Origin: Pelagophyceae sp. CCMP2097
Taxonomy: Eukaryota > Sar > Pelagophyceae
Direction: 5' to 3'
DNA length: 64,000 nucleotides
Assembly (NCBI GenBank): GCA_026770575.1
Contig: MU657217.1
Coordinates: forward strand, 214,594-278,593
Within the stretch, counting starts at the first letter, position 1. Each line of letters starts with the position of its first letter. The translations under genes and the position numbers were made by a program. The notes beneath the pieces are model-generated. The model was given only the letters and a program-made list of their open reading frames with translations. It was not told the origin of the DNA and ran no database searches. Of the stretch, positions 30,407-40,801 are shown one piece after another.

Positions 30407-30894
30407 NNNNNNNNNNNNNNNNNNNNNNNNNNNNNNNNNNNNNNNNNNNNNNNNNNNNNNNNNNNNNNNNNNNNNNNNNNNNNNNNNNNNNNNNNNNNNN
30501 NNNNNNNNNNNNNNNNNNNNNNNNNNNNNNNNNNNNNNNNNNNNNNNNNNNNNNNNNNNNNNNNNNNNNNNNNNNNNNNNNNNNNNNNNNNNNNNNNNNN
30601 NNNNNNNNNNNNNNNNNNNNNNNNNNNNNNNNNNNNNNNNNNNNNNNNNNNNNNNNNNNNNNNNNNNNNNNNNNNNNNNNNNNNNNNNNNNNNNNNNNNN
30701 NNNNNNNNNNNNNNNNNNNNNNNNNNNNNNNNNNNNNNNNNNNNNNNNNNNNNNNNNNNNNNNNNNNNNNNNNNNNNNNNNNNNNNNNNNNNNNNNNNNN
30801 NNNNNNNNNNNNNNNNNNNNNNNNNNNNNNNNNNNNNNNNNNNNNNNNNNNNNNNNNNNNNNNNNNNNNNNNNNNNNNNNNNNNNNNNNNNNNN
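30407..30894. other. Assembly gap (488 N)
   Basis: An unbroken run of N. Nothing can be said about its content, and the true length may differ. Confidence 0.99.
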
Positions 30895-30949
30895 GGAATC
30901 ATCATAGAAGAAGTTTTTGGTCACAGGTTCGAATCTGGTCGGCCGCAAA
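30895..30949 (+). other. Possible 3' half of a tRNA or tRNA-derived repeat
   Basis: Just after the gap, ggttcgaatc at 30927-30936 matches the internal B box/T-loop of tRNA genes, followed by tggtcggccgc as a possible acceptor 3' strand. The T stem is imperfect (one mismatch or missing base) and the 5' half is in the gap. No T-run terminator follows on this strand. It may be a tRNA pseudogene or a SINE fragment. Confidence 0.25.
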
Positions 30950-31235
30950 AAAAAGAAAAAAGAAATAGCTCAATAAGAAATAAAATAATAAAAATAAAGA
31001 TAAGGAGAATTTGAAAGTTCAGTGATTAGTTAAATAATTTCAATTATTTACGTGGGCATTGCAATGGGATTTGGCTGTATCCTTCGGGTCCTCCGTGTGC
31101 CTCCGGCGCGCTCTTGTAATAAGACAATTAAAATGATTTGATAAGGGTCATTTTGGAGCTCCTTTCAAATCTTTTAATTTCTACCGCAACGGGTGATCGG
31201 GCTGGTTTTGGAGACCGAAACGACCGGCCCGCACC

Positions 31236-33409
31236 ATGCGCGACCTGGGCGAGGGGACGTCGGGCGGCGACGCGGGCCGCGGCCGCGCGTCGCACGACGA
31301 GGACCGGCACGAGCGGAACCCATTTACGCTGCCGAGCGACGAGGAAGTTTTCCGCCTCCGCGACGAAGAGCGCAGGCGCCACGCCCTGGCGCGCGATGCG
31401 CAGCAGCACCTGCGCGTCTGGCAGAAGACCACGTCGCAGACCGCGCCGTGCGAACCGGCGTCGCGCATCGCCACTCGAGAGAGACGCGGACCGAGCGGGC
31501 CCTTTGGGCGCCTTTGGGCGCGCGCTTATTTCCAGCTGCGGCGACGGCGTCCGGCAGGTCGGGCGCGGTGCGGCTCAAGGAGCTCATCGGGAACACGGGC
31601 GGCGCGATCGTCATGTCGAAGCAGGCGCGACGTGAGCCACCGCCGCGGCGTCGCCGCCGCCGCTCCGCGCACGGGCGTTTCGCGCCACGCTCTCGCCTAG
31701 GGACGGCGGAGATGGTTTCCGAGGCGCGGTCGCTGGTGGCGAACGAGCGGCGGCAGGAGAAGGAGAAGATGGCCGAGTTCATCGCCAAGAAGCGCGAAAT
31801 GTTCCTCGCGAGCCGCCGCGCCCGACGTCTGGCAACCGACGGTCCCTCGTCCGAGAAAGGTCCTTCGAGACCGACTGGGCCCATCTGGTCCCTGCACCGG
31901 GCCCTTTGTGCCTCTGAAAGGAGAAAGGCTCGTCGTCGTCACCGATGGTCCGATGCCCGACATGGCGGCGTGTCGACGCTTTCGCGTAGGTGCAAATGTC
32001 GCTGGACACGAAGCGCGAGGAGATTCGCAAGTTGGAGGAGAAGGCCCAGATGAAGGAGGAAGCTCTGAAAAAGTCGGAGCAGATGCTTGAGGAGGACGCG
32101 ATCCGGTTCGATACTTTCTTAAAAGAAAACGACAAAAAAGCGCACGAGGCCATTAAAAAGGCGGAGCGCGAGACGAAGCTGAAGACTGACAAAGTACAGG
32201 AGATTAAGCGGCTGAACCAGCAAATTCAAATGGTGTCGTCGGATATGTCCAAGCACAAAGAAGCTCTTGAAGACTGCCTCAAATACAAGGTGCGTCAATC
32301 ACTATGTATTGCGCCCGTCACTTTGAAATCCCGTAGGAATTCCTCGACGCCTTAACGCCCGACGAGTGGTTCGTGGAGCAGCAGGCGGCCAAGAAGTCGC
32401 GGCAGGCGGCTCGGCGAGAGGCGCGCATGGCGGCGCGGCGCGACGACGCGGAAAAGGCGCGCGACGCCGCCGAGTTGGAGCGACAGCGGCGGGCGGATGA
32501 CGAAGACCACGGCAAGGGTAAAAAGAAGAAGAGCCGGCGGCGGCCTTCGCACACAGACAACCCTTCCTCGGAGCCGGCGCGCGCTGCGACGGCCAAGCCG
32601 CTGTTGGATGCGTTTGACGACGAGCCTTGCGAGTCTTCCGACGAAGAGCTGCCCATGTACTTTCGTCAACCGACGCAGCTTTTGGATATCTTCACGCAAC
32701 TCGAGGAGCAGAATTTGTTTTTAATCCAGAACTCGCAGGAGACGGAGCAGGCTCTCGAGGAGCTGAAGCAGCACTTTGAATCGACGAAGCGGGAGATGGA
32801 CGGCAAAACGGCTTTACTTCAACAGAATATTGACGACCTGGAGGGCGCAATCTCCGCCGAGGAGGCCAAGGCGCAGCTGCTGCGGAACAGGCTGGAAGCG
32901 CGCGCAGGCGCGACGCAGGGGAGGCAGGAGACTTTGCTGGCCGCGCTGCACGACAAAGTGCGAGACGTCTACGCGCGCTGCAACTTCGACGTCGGGTCTA
33001 AGCCGGGGACACTCCTCATGCTCAGCGAGCTCGAGGACAAGCTGGAGAAGCTTTTGGACCATGTGGAGACGATGCCGGAGGACTACATCTTGAAGGAGGA
33101 GAAAGATAAAGAGAAAAAGAGACGCGAGCGCAAGCGACAGGAGCAGCAGACGCTGCAGGACGCGCAGCAGGAGGAGCGCAACCGCAAGTCCATCGCGCGC
33201 AGCATGCAGGCGCCCAAGAAGCGCACCGGGCGGCAGGTCCGTTTGCATCCGACGGGCACCGTCCTTGGTGTCGGACATATCCAAACCTCAATCCCTCACC
33301 TCTTCCCCGCCACTAGGTCATGTTCCGTTCCAAGCCGGAGTCGCGCGCAGTGCTGCAGGAGGCGACGGAGGAGGAGGACGACGGCGACGAGCTGAAATAC
33401 CTCACCTGA
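31236..33409 (+). CDS. CFAP100: CFAP100-like (CCDC37/MIA1) axonemal coiled-coil protein
   Basis: Exons are about 31236-31432, 31558-31640, a third ending at 31807, then 31990-32289, 32337-33236 and 33317-33409. The family pattern is seen in order: NPFTLPSDEEVFRLRDEERR and LRVWQKTT; then EKEKMAEFIAKKREMFL joined to VQMSLDTKREEIRKLEEKAQ (DUF4200 coiled coil); then KEFLDALTPDEWF; then MYFRQPTQLLDIFTQLEEQN and LFLIQNSQETEQALEELKQH. CFAP100/MIA1 helps regulate the f/I1 inner dynein arm in flagella. The intron at 31808-31989 starts with GC; the protein join FL/VQMSLD is too good to doubt. The exon 1/2 join is less certain. Confidence 0.85.
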
Positions 33410-33697
33410 GCGAGCCTGGGGACCACCACCGGAGAATCGGCGCCCGCTCCGGATTATGTTTTGCGGGACGTGCGGGGTCGTCCGCGGCCCCACGCGCGCG
33501 ACCTCGACCGCGGCCCGCGCGAGAACGCCTCTATTGCTATCACGTCTCTGTTGCTCAGATGGATGGGCGCCCCCCTGGCACGCGGATGCTCCCTCGAGGC
33601 TGCAGGAAAACCCCTGGAAGTGCGCAGGGGTACGCCGGGGGTGCATGGCGACCCGCAGGTGGTAGAGCCGGCAGGTGGTACTCTGCGATAAAAAGTG

Positions 33698-36079
33698 TTA
33701 CTCGAAGCCTCGGTTCTCCCCGACTTCACCAGTGCGATACATTTTCGCCGCTTTCTTCGCCTTAGCCTTTTTCTTCAGCGTGCTCGCGGTCAGCGGCTTG
33801 TCGCGCTTACTCTTCTTCTGCACGCCGCCGTCGCTCGAGGGGTGCCAGCCTTTGGGCGCCGCCTTTTTCGGCGACCCGCCGTCGTCCCACTCCTTTTCCT
33901 TGCCGCGCTGGGAATGTCTAAACGACGCCGGGTCTTCCGAGCGCCGGCGGCTGCGCTTGGAGATGGCCTCTGCTTTGGAATCGGCGAGGTCCTCGTGCGG
34001 TGTTTCTTCCTCGGCCGTCTTGCGCCACAAATAAGAGTCTTGGTCGGGGTTCCTTCTCAAGGCGTCCCACTCCAGATAAGGCACGTGCAGCACGCGCCAG
34101 CCGAGGCTTCGCAGGAGACGGTCCTTTGCTAACGCGCGGCCGTCGAGGCCGCCGCGAGTGAACTTGCCGTCCGCCTACCGCAAAACCGTGTGACGGACAA
34201 ACCGTGCGACGGACCGCCGGAACACCGTCCGACGGACCGCCGGCGGCGCCGAGGGGATGACCGCCGGCGTGCCGAAGGAGCCTCACTCTGTCATCACAGG
34301 AGAGCCTCGCCCGACTCTGTGATCATCTCCAACGCTGCTTTCCACCCCGAGCCCGCGCAGGTAGCGCGTCGGCCCGTCGAATTCAAGAGCGACCTTGTTC
34401 TTCGGCTGCGCCATGTCGATGGAAATGCCTTCGGGGGTTGTAAACTCAAAGTTGTGGTGCCATTCCATTTGCACCAGTTTCGCAGAAATGTTCCGCATCG
34501 ACTTGAGCGTCGGCGGCACCGCCCTGGCCGCCGCGTTGCTCAAGTCCGAGGCGTGCTCCGCAAGGCTCAAAGTCGCGGGGTGGTCCGGGGCAAACGCGCG
34601 GAGGAGAGTTAAAACTTGATGCAACTGGCAAAGGTTTGACTCACTAAATAAACCCATCTTCAAACGCACTTCCACCGCCACCACCTCGAGCAGCGCCGGC
34701 GCCGGGAAGCTCGCGGTAGCAAACGCCCACGCCGTCTTTGCTAACGATTGAGGGTCGAAGTCTCCGATGTTGTGTGCTGCTCGCTCGGCGGCGGCTTCGA
34801 ACAAATCCGGCGGCGCCATCCCAAGGGTCGCAAAGGCCCAGACCGTGTTGGCGAGATCATTCGGCGCGAACTCGCACATCTTCCAGGGCGCCTCTGCTGC
34901 CACGGCTTGGAATAAAAGAGGCGGCTTGACGCGCGTCTGCGCGTACGCCCAAACGATGTTCCCAAGGTCCGACGGCGTAAAGTCGAAGATCTTCTTCGTC
35001 GCTTCCACCGCCACGGCCTGAAATAAAGCCGGCGCCTCCAAGCCCAGCCGGGCAAAGGCCCATACTATGCTCGAAAGGTCCATCGGCGTGAACGAGTGCA
35101 CCTTTTTCCGACGGCACGATTTCTGCAAAACTTGAGCTGCGAGAGCGTGAAACAGAAAGGGCGCCCTCACGCCCAAAATGGCGTAGGCCCAGGCCGTTTC
35201 CGAAAGGTGTTGCGGCGTGAAATTGGAAACCTTTGCGGGGATGCCACGCGCCACTGCCTCGAATAATAAAGGCGCTTTCACGCCCGCCTTGGCAAAGGCC
35301 CAGACGAGTTGCGCCATCTCCTGCGCCTTCATCGTCTTGATCTTCGCCTCGGCTTGGGAAGCGATGGCGTCGTACAGGAACGGCGCTTCAAAACCCACCG
35401 TAGAATAGGCCCACGCCGTGTTCGCCAGGCTCTGCGCGTTGAACGACTCCATACACGTTAAAGCTTCGGCGGAGACGGCTTCAAACAGCAACGGCCCTTG
35501 AAAACGAGCCCTTGCAAAGGCCCAGACGATGTTGGCCAACTCCTGCGGCTTGAAGTCCGCCATCTTCGTCAGCGCCACTGTAGAGGCCGCTTCGAGCAGC
35601 GCCGACGCGTCGGCACCGACGGCGGCGGCGCCCCAGCAGGCGTGGGCGAGGCCGCGAGTCTCCCACTGCGAAGGGTCGTCGCGGATGCTCTCCGTGGCGC
35701 GCTGGACGAGGTCTTCCAGAAAAGGCGCCTTTTCGATGTCGTACGAGGAGGCGAGGGCGCCGGCGCGGTAGAGCGCCGTGGCGAGGTTGAGTGGGCTAAA
35801 GTCGTGGCCCCTTTGGTCGAAGACCGCGAAGACGTCGCTTGCATTCTGCGCCGCGGCAATATAACGATTGATCGCCATGCACTTTTCGTCACCGGTGGAC
35901 CGGAAGCTATTCTTCCTCGCCCGCGCGGCGGCGGCCGCCTTGTCGGCGGCGGCGCGGCGCGCGGCGTCGGCGGCCGCATCGTTGGAGGCGACGACGTAGA
36001 GTTCCGCCCTTGCAAACGCGTCGTGCGACGCCCAACGCACCAAGCGCAGCCGCGGCAGGCGCGGCCAGAGCCGGTTCAT
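33698..36079 (-). CDS. RAP-domain, helical-repeat organelle RNA-binding protein
   Basis: Exons 36079-34346 and 34174-33698 join in phase 0. After an N terminus that could target an organelle (MNRLWPRLPRLRLVRWASHD) come about eleven repeats of 37-40 residues. Each has a core such as FKPQELANIVWAFARA, FNAQSLANTAWAYSTVG or FTPSDLGNIVWAYAQT. These are typical of the helical arrays of RAP/FASTK-like and octotricopeptide-type proteins in algae and apicomplexans. The RAP domain follows: ISIDMAQPKNKVALEFDGPT, then across the intron DRLLRSLGWRVLHVPYLEWD. A Lys/Arg-rich tail ends the protein. Such proteins process or stabilise chloroplast or mitochondrial RNA; the target RNA is unknown. Confidence 0.85.
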
Positions 36080-36227
36080 CGCCGCGACGGCGCGGGAACC
36101 ATGTCGACTAGACCCGCGGTCCCCCGGCGGTACGCGTGCACCTTTTCGTCGCCGAAATAATCTAACCGGTGTTTTGGCGAAAGGAAAACGACGCCTTTCG
36201 CCGGGCCCGCGCGGCCGGGCGCGGCGA

Positions 36228-39200
36228 ATGGCGCCGCCGCCGCTGTTCGACCGGCTGTGGTGCGGCGACGCGGCGGCGAAGCTCTCTAGGCCGCCGGGCC
36301 CGCTGGAGAAGACGTCGGTGTTTTCTCGCGAGAACCACAAACGCTTTTTCGCCGACAACGGCATCGGGAGCCTCGTCCAAAAGGAGGAACGGCGCAAGCG
36401 TGCGTCCAGACGGCGTTTGGAGACGCGTAGGGTGGCGGTAAATTCTTAAAGACTGCTCACGGTTACGCGCGCAGGCTCGGAGAAAAAGTCGACGGAGAAG
36501 TTTGAAAATCTCCTCGCCTCGCTCGACCGAGACGCCGCGCGCATCGCGAGAATCGAAAACGCGCTCTCGATGCAGCAGGTAAGTACGCGACCACGCGCTG
36601 CGGGAAACGAGCGGCTGCTCGCGCGTCGGAAAGCCGCCCGTGTGAAAGCCGCCCGCTCGTCGCAAGGCCGCCTGCGCGGTCGCAAGGCCCGCGCCGGCGA
36701 CGGCCTTCGCACTCTAGGCTGCGGCGACTCGCGAGGCGTCGGAGCGCGTGGCGAGCATCGTGCTTCAGTCTGCGCTGCGGCGGCGCCGCGCGTTTCTGGA
36801 GCGCGAGCGGCTCCATCAGGCGGGGGCGCTCTGGGCGAGGACCCGCGTCCGCGACAGCTCCGACGGAAAAGCTGCGACGGGGCCGACGGAATGCGAGCGG
36901 CAGGCTCGCCGGAGAAAAGGTCTGCGAAGCTCCTTTAAACCTTTAAACGATTAGGTCTTGGGCATCCACCTACTGCGCTACCTCCGCCGCATCCGCCGCC
37001 GAAGAGCCGCCGTTAGAATGCAGGCCCAGTGGCGACTCTGGCAGGCTCGGTCGAGGACGTACCAGCACAGGCTCGAGGTACGAACCGCGTCATTTGACCA
37101 GCTGTCCGGATCAGTGGACCAGCAACAGCAATGGAAACGGGAAGAACGTAGGTCGAAGCTTCCACCGTGATCCAAGTCCGAATGCGTTGTTGGCTGTCTC
37201 GGCAGCGCACGGCCAAGCTGCGCCTCTCGAAGAAGACGGCGTGGCTGTTCGTTTCAGAGGCCATCGTGTATGCGCGTATCAGGGTATACCAGAGGCACAT
37301 CATGCCCGAGATCGCAGCCGGCGTCGTGCAGCGCCGCTTCCGGCGCTACCTCCGCCGAAAACGAGCAAAAGAGCTGCAGCGCCGGCTCCACGGCCTCAGC
37401 GCCGCGGCGGGCGCGTCGCAGCGGACGGGCGCGGTCACATTGGCGGTCACCCGATTTACTTTGAACCAATCGGCTGGCTTGTGGGAGCGGCACCGCCTCG
37501 GCCTCCACGCTCCCAGCGCCACTCGTTTAGCAAGGCAGATGAGCCAGGGGTCCAACGGTTCGAACGGCGACCGCGAAACGGCGCCGCGCAAGTCGCTCGG
37601 GCCCGTGGCCCACGGGCCCGAGGCTGGGTCGCAACTTCAAACAAGAGCCGCTCTTCTATCGATGCAGACGGTGCGCCGCCTCGCGCAGCCCAAGGAACCG
37701 GCGCCGCGAGCCGCGACGCCGCGCGTTCCTGGGGAGACGACGCCGCGATCGACGCTGCGCTCCGCGGGTCGCGCGAGGTCCGACGTCGGCGAGTCGAGCC
37801 CTCGAGAAGAGGCTCCCGACCCGCGGCGGAGCTACGACGCTTTGAGAGGCGGTGTCGAGGACTACGAGGACGAATACGGCGGCTCAGAAGAGGACGACGC
37901 CTTTTTCAAAGCTTCATCGGACGACCCTCTGGCGGGGCTCGGCAGCGTCGTCGTCGGCCAAAAGAGCAAGTTCCAAGAGGCCTCGTCGAAGTCGCAGTCG
38001 TTCCGCACGCGGCAGCCCGCGCGAAGCAAGGCCAACGGCTCGGCGAGTCCGACGGCGCCAAAAACGGCCGACGGCGCCGCAGCCGACGGCGCCGCAGCCG
38101 ACGGCGCCGCGGCCGCCGCGGACGCTCCCGCAGACGAGGTGTCGCAGGCGACAGAGGCGTCGCAGGCGACAGAAGTGTCGCAGGCTGTCGAGACGCTCGA
38201 CGACGAGGCGCCCGCCCCGCACGCTCCGGCGACGCTGCGGGGCGGCGCGAAGCAGGCGGTCGTTGCAAAGTCGTCGTCAGTGCTCCCAAAGTCGGTGCTC
38301 CCAAAGAACGCAAATTCTCCCGCGGCAAAACTGCCGGCTTCAAAGCGCGCCTCGGCCGGGTCGACGCGCGGCCTGCGCGGCGGCAGCTTCGACGCCGACG
38401 AGGCGGCCGCAAAGGCCGCGGCGCGCGGCCCCGCGCAGCCGCCGCCGCGCGCGCAGCCGCCGCCGCGCGGTGATCCGGCATTGGCACGCCCTAGCTTCCA
38501 AGCCGCGCACCAGCCCGGCCTCGCCTCGTTTTTGACGCAGAAAGACGACGACGCGGCGGCGCGCCCAGCGGGGCCGCCGCGGGCGTACGTCGAAGCAAGC
38601 ATCTTCGCTGCCGTTTCTCCGGCGGCGCTCGCCGCGGCCGAGGAGCTGCGGCAGAAGCAGCTCGATGAGAGCCGGCTGTTCTACGTCTGTTTGGATCCTG
38701 TAGCAGACGCGAGAAAGGCGGCTCTCAGGGCGTCTTCATCGCTCCGCGACGTCGCGGCTGCGGGCCCCGCCGCCGGCGCCGCCGGCGCGCCGCAGCCGCA
38801 GCCGCCGGCGCCGCTGCAGTCTCGCCCTAGCATGCTCCGCGCGAGCACGCAGCACTCGACGCGCCTCGTGCGCAGCGACACGCTCGGCCTCGGCCAACTC
38901 GCGCGCCAAGAATCCATCGGCAGAGGCCGTGGCCTCGGGCGCCAAGAGTCGATGGGGCGCGGCCGAGGCCTCGGGCGCCAAGAATCGATGGGCCGCGGCG
39001 GCCGCACTCCCGAGCGCCCCACCTTGGCTGGCGGCGGCAGCAGCAGCCGCCAGCTCGCTCGCCGCAGCCCGGCCGACCAAGGCCAAGGCGGTGGCGGCAG
39101 CGGCCGCCAACTCATGCGCCCCAACTTGGTCGGCGGCGGTGGCAGCAGCCGCCAATTGCTCGCGCGCCACGGCTCGAGCGACCAAGGTCAAAGCGACGTC

Positions 39201-40475
39201 ACGTCGCAGGGCGGCGCCAGCCTGCTGTGGAGGAGCTCGGGCTCGTCGCGCGGCGTCACGCTGCCGGCCGCTGCTGTCGGAGCGGCTGCGGTTCGTACAG
39301 CGCCACGCGTCGACCAGCCGCCGACGTTGCTCCCGACGCTCCCCGCGGCGCTGCCGACGACGCTCCCCGTAAAGCTGCCGGCGACGCTGCCAGCGGTGCT
39401 GACGGTGCTGCCGCCGGTGCTCAATGTCGCTCGAGAGAGCGACGCGGAGTCTTCCGACGGCTACTCGACCGACGACGCCGCCTCGGAGAGCGACCGGGCG
39501 ACGCAAGGCACCGCCGTCCGCGCATCGGACGCCCCCGACGCCGCCGCCGCCACCGAGGCGCCCTCTGCGCCGCTCGCGCACGACCCGCGACGACCGACGG
39601 CGCTGCGCGACGAGGCGAAGCGACCGCCGAGTCGCCCGCTGCGCTTTGTCCAGCCGCCAACGGACGCGGCCGCGCCACCGACTGACGTGGCCGCGCCGCC
39701 GACTGACGCGGCGGCGGCGCCGACTGGCGCGGCCTCGCCGCCGACGGACGCGGCCTCGCCGCCGACCGACGCGGCCTCGCCGGTGGCCGAGGCGGCTGCG
39801 CTGGTAGCGACGGCACCGGCCTTCCGACCGCCGAGCCGTCCGCCGAGCCGCCCGGCGCGGCCGGTGGGCCCGGCGGGTCCTCCGGCGAGCCCGACGAGCG
39901 ACGATGACTATGGGGAGGACGACTTCGTCCAGCCACCGACGGACGCGGCCGCGCCGCCGGCCGACGCGGCCGCGCCGGTAGCGACGGCGGCGGCTGTCCG
40001 ACCGCCGAGCCGTCCGGCGCCGCCGAGCCGCCCGGCGCGGCCTGCGAGCCCGACGAGTCCTCTGGCGAGCCCGACGAGCGACGATGACTATGGGGAGGAC
40101 GACTTCGCGACGGACGCGGCCGCGCCGCCGGCCGACGCGGCCGCGCCGGTAGCAACGGCGGCGGCTGTCCGACCGCCGAGCCGTCCGGCGCCGCCGAGCC
40201 GCCCGGCGCGGCCTGCGAGCCCGACGGGTCCTCCGGCGAGCCCGACGAGCGACGACGACTATGGGGAGGACGACTTCGCGACGGACGCGGCCGCGCCGCC
40301 GGCCGACGCGGCCGCGCCGGTAGCAACGGCGGCGGCTGTCCGACCGCCGAGCCGTCCGGCGCCGCCGAGCCGCCCGGCGCGGCCTGCGAGCCCGACGGGT
40401 CCTCCGGCGAGCCCGACGAGCGACGACGACTATGGGGAGGACGACTTCGCGAGCGACGAGGAGGGCGAGTCTTAA
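36228..40475 (+). CDS. IQ-motif protein with long proline/alanine-rich, tandem-repeat tail
   Basis: Exons 36228-36399, 36475-36578, 36718 to about 36850, about 36955-37078, and a long exon from about 37155 to 40475. Phases agree. Four IQ-like calmodulin-binding motifs occur: SIVLQSALRRRRAFLERERL, VRMQAQWRLWQARSR, TVIQVRMRCWLSRQR and GVVQRRFRRYLRRKR. The long exon then turns into low-complexity sequence rich in A, P, S, D and E. It ends in near-identical repeats with SDDDYGEDDF at about 39897, 40077, 40248 and 40419. A small internal repeat, RQESMGRGRGLG, is at about 38900-39000. An earlier donor than the end of the exon-3 frame is needed to reach exon 4; the GTC at about 36850 fits. Role unknown, probably a calmodulin-regulated cytoskeletal scaffold. 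Confidence 0.75.
39660..40460 (+). repeat. 171-180 bp tandem repeats inside the IQ gene
   Basis: Four coding units, each ending in gactatggggaggacgac, are spaced 180, 171 and 171 bases apart. The last two units look identical. Each encodes about 57 residues of Ala/Pro-rich sequence ending in an acidic YGEDDF patch. An upstream cluster of PTDAAAP-type units at 39655-39790 is related. Confidence 0.85.
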
Positions 40476-40801
40476 GGCCCGCCGCCGCCGACTTCGCCAG
40501 CGACGAAGGCGAACCCTGAGGGCCACCACCGGAATATAATGTGTTGTTGTACATATGATCGCGCCCCGTGCTGTCGGCGGGAAGAACCGAGGGGTGGGGC
40601 CATGGACGCGGGAGTGCCGAAACTCTATGAACACGGGCCGGGGCTCGTCGGGCCGTCGAGGTGCGTGTCAGGGGCCCGTTCCATCGCCCTCGCTCGAGCC
40701 CGACCGAGGACTCGCACGACCAAGGAATAGTAGCATCACAAAATTAATACAATGCGGCCGTCGCCGGCCGCCACAAGCCCCTCTTCAGGAGAGAGGCACA
40801 A
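40476..40801. other. Convergent intergenic region
   Basis: 326 bases between the stop codons of the IQ gene (plus) and the giant multidomain gene (minus). It must hold both 3' UTRs. Nothing else was recognised. Confidence 0.4.

Larger units (their letters stand above)
30144..31235. other. Low-complexity intergenic region around the assembly gap
   Basis: About 1.1 kb holding, in order, a long hairpin (30184-30246), a (gtct)n microsatellite (30271-30320), an A-run, the 488-base gap, a tRNA-like fragment, and an A-rich tract (30950-31010). No protein-coding gene is visible. The repeats probably caused the gap. Confidence 0.6.

Noticed and set aside
30895..30949. Functional tRNA gene
   Set aside because: Only the B-box region is present, the T stem is imperfect and the 5' half would be in the gap; kept only as a low-confidence fragment.
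39660..40460. CRISPR array
   Set aside because: The spacing is regular but units are coding, contiguous and in frame, with no spacers or cas genes.
39421..40554. 377-codon minus-strand frame of proline/serine repeats
   Set aside because: Shadow of the tandem repeats, with no independent evidence.
38736..40634. 632-codon Arg-rich frame on the minus strand
   Set aside because: It is the antisense shadow of the Ala/Pro-rich tail of the IQ gene; its composition is explained by GC-rich codons and the 171-bp repeats.
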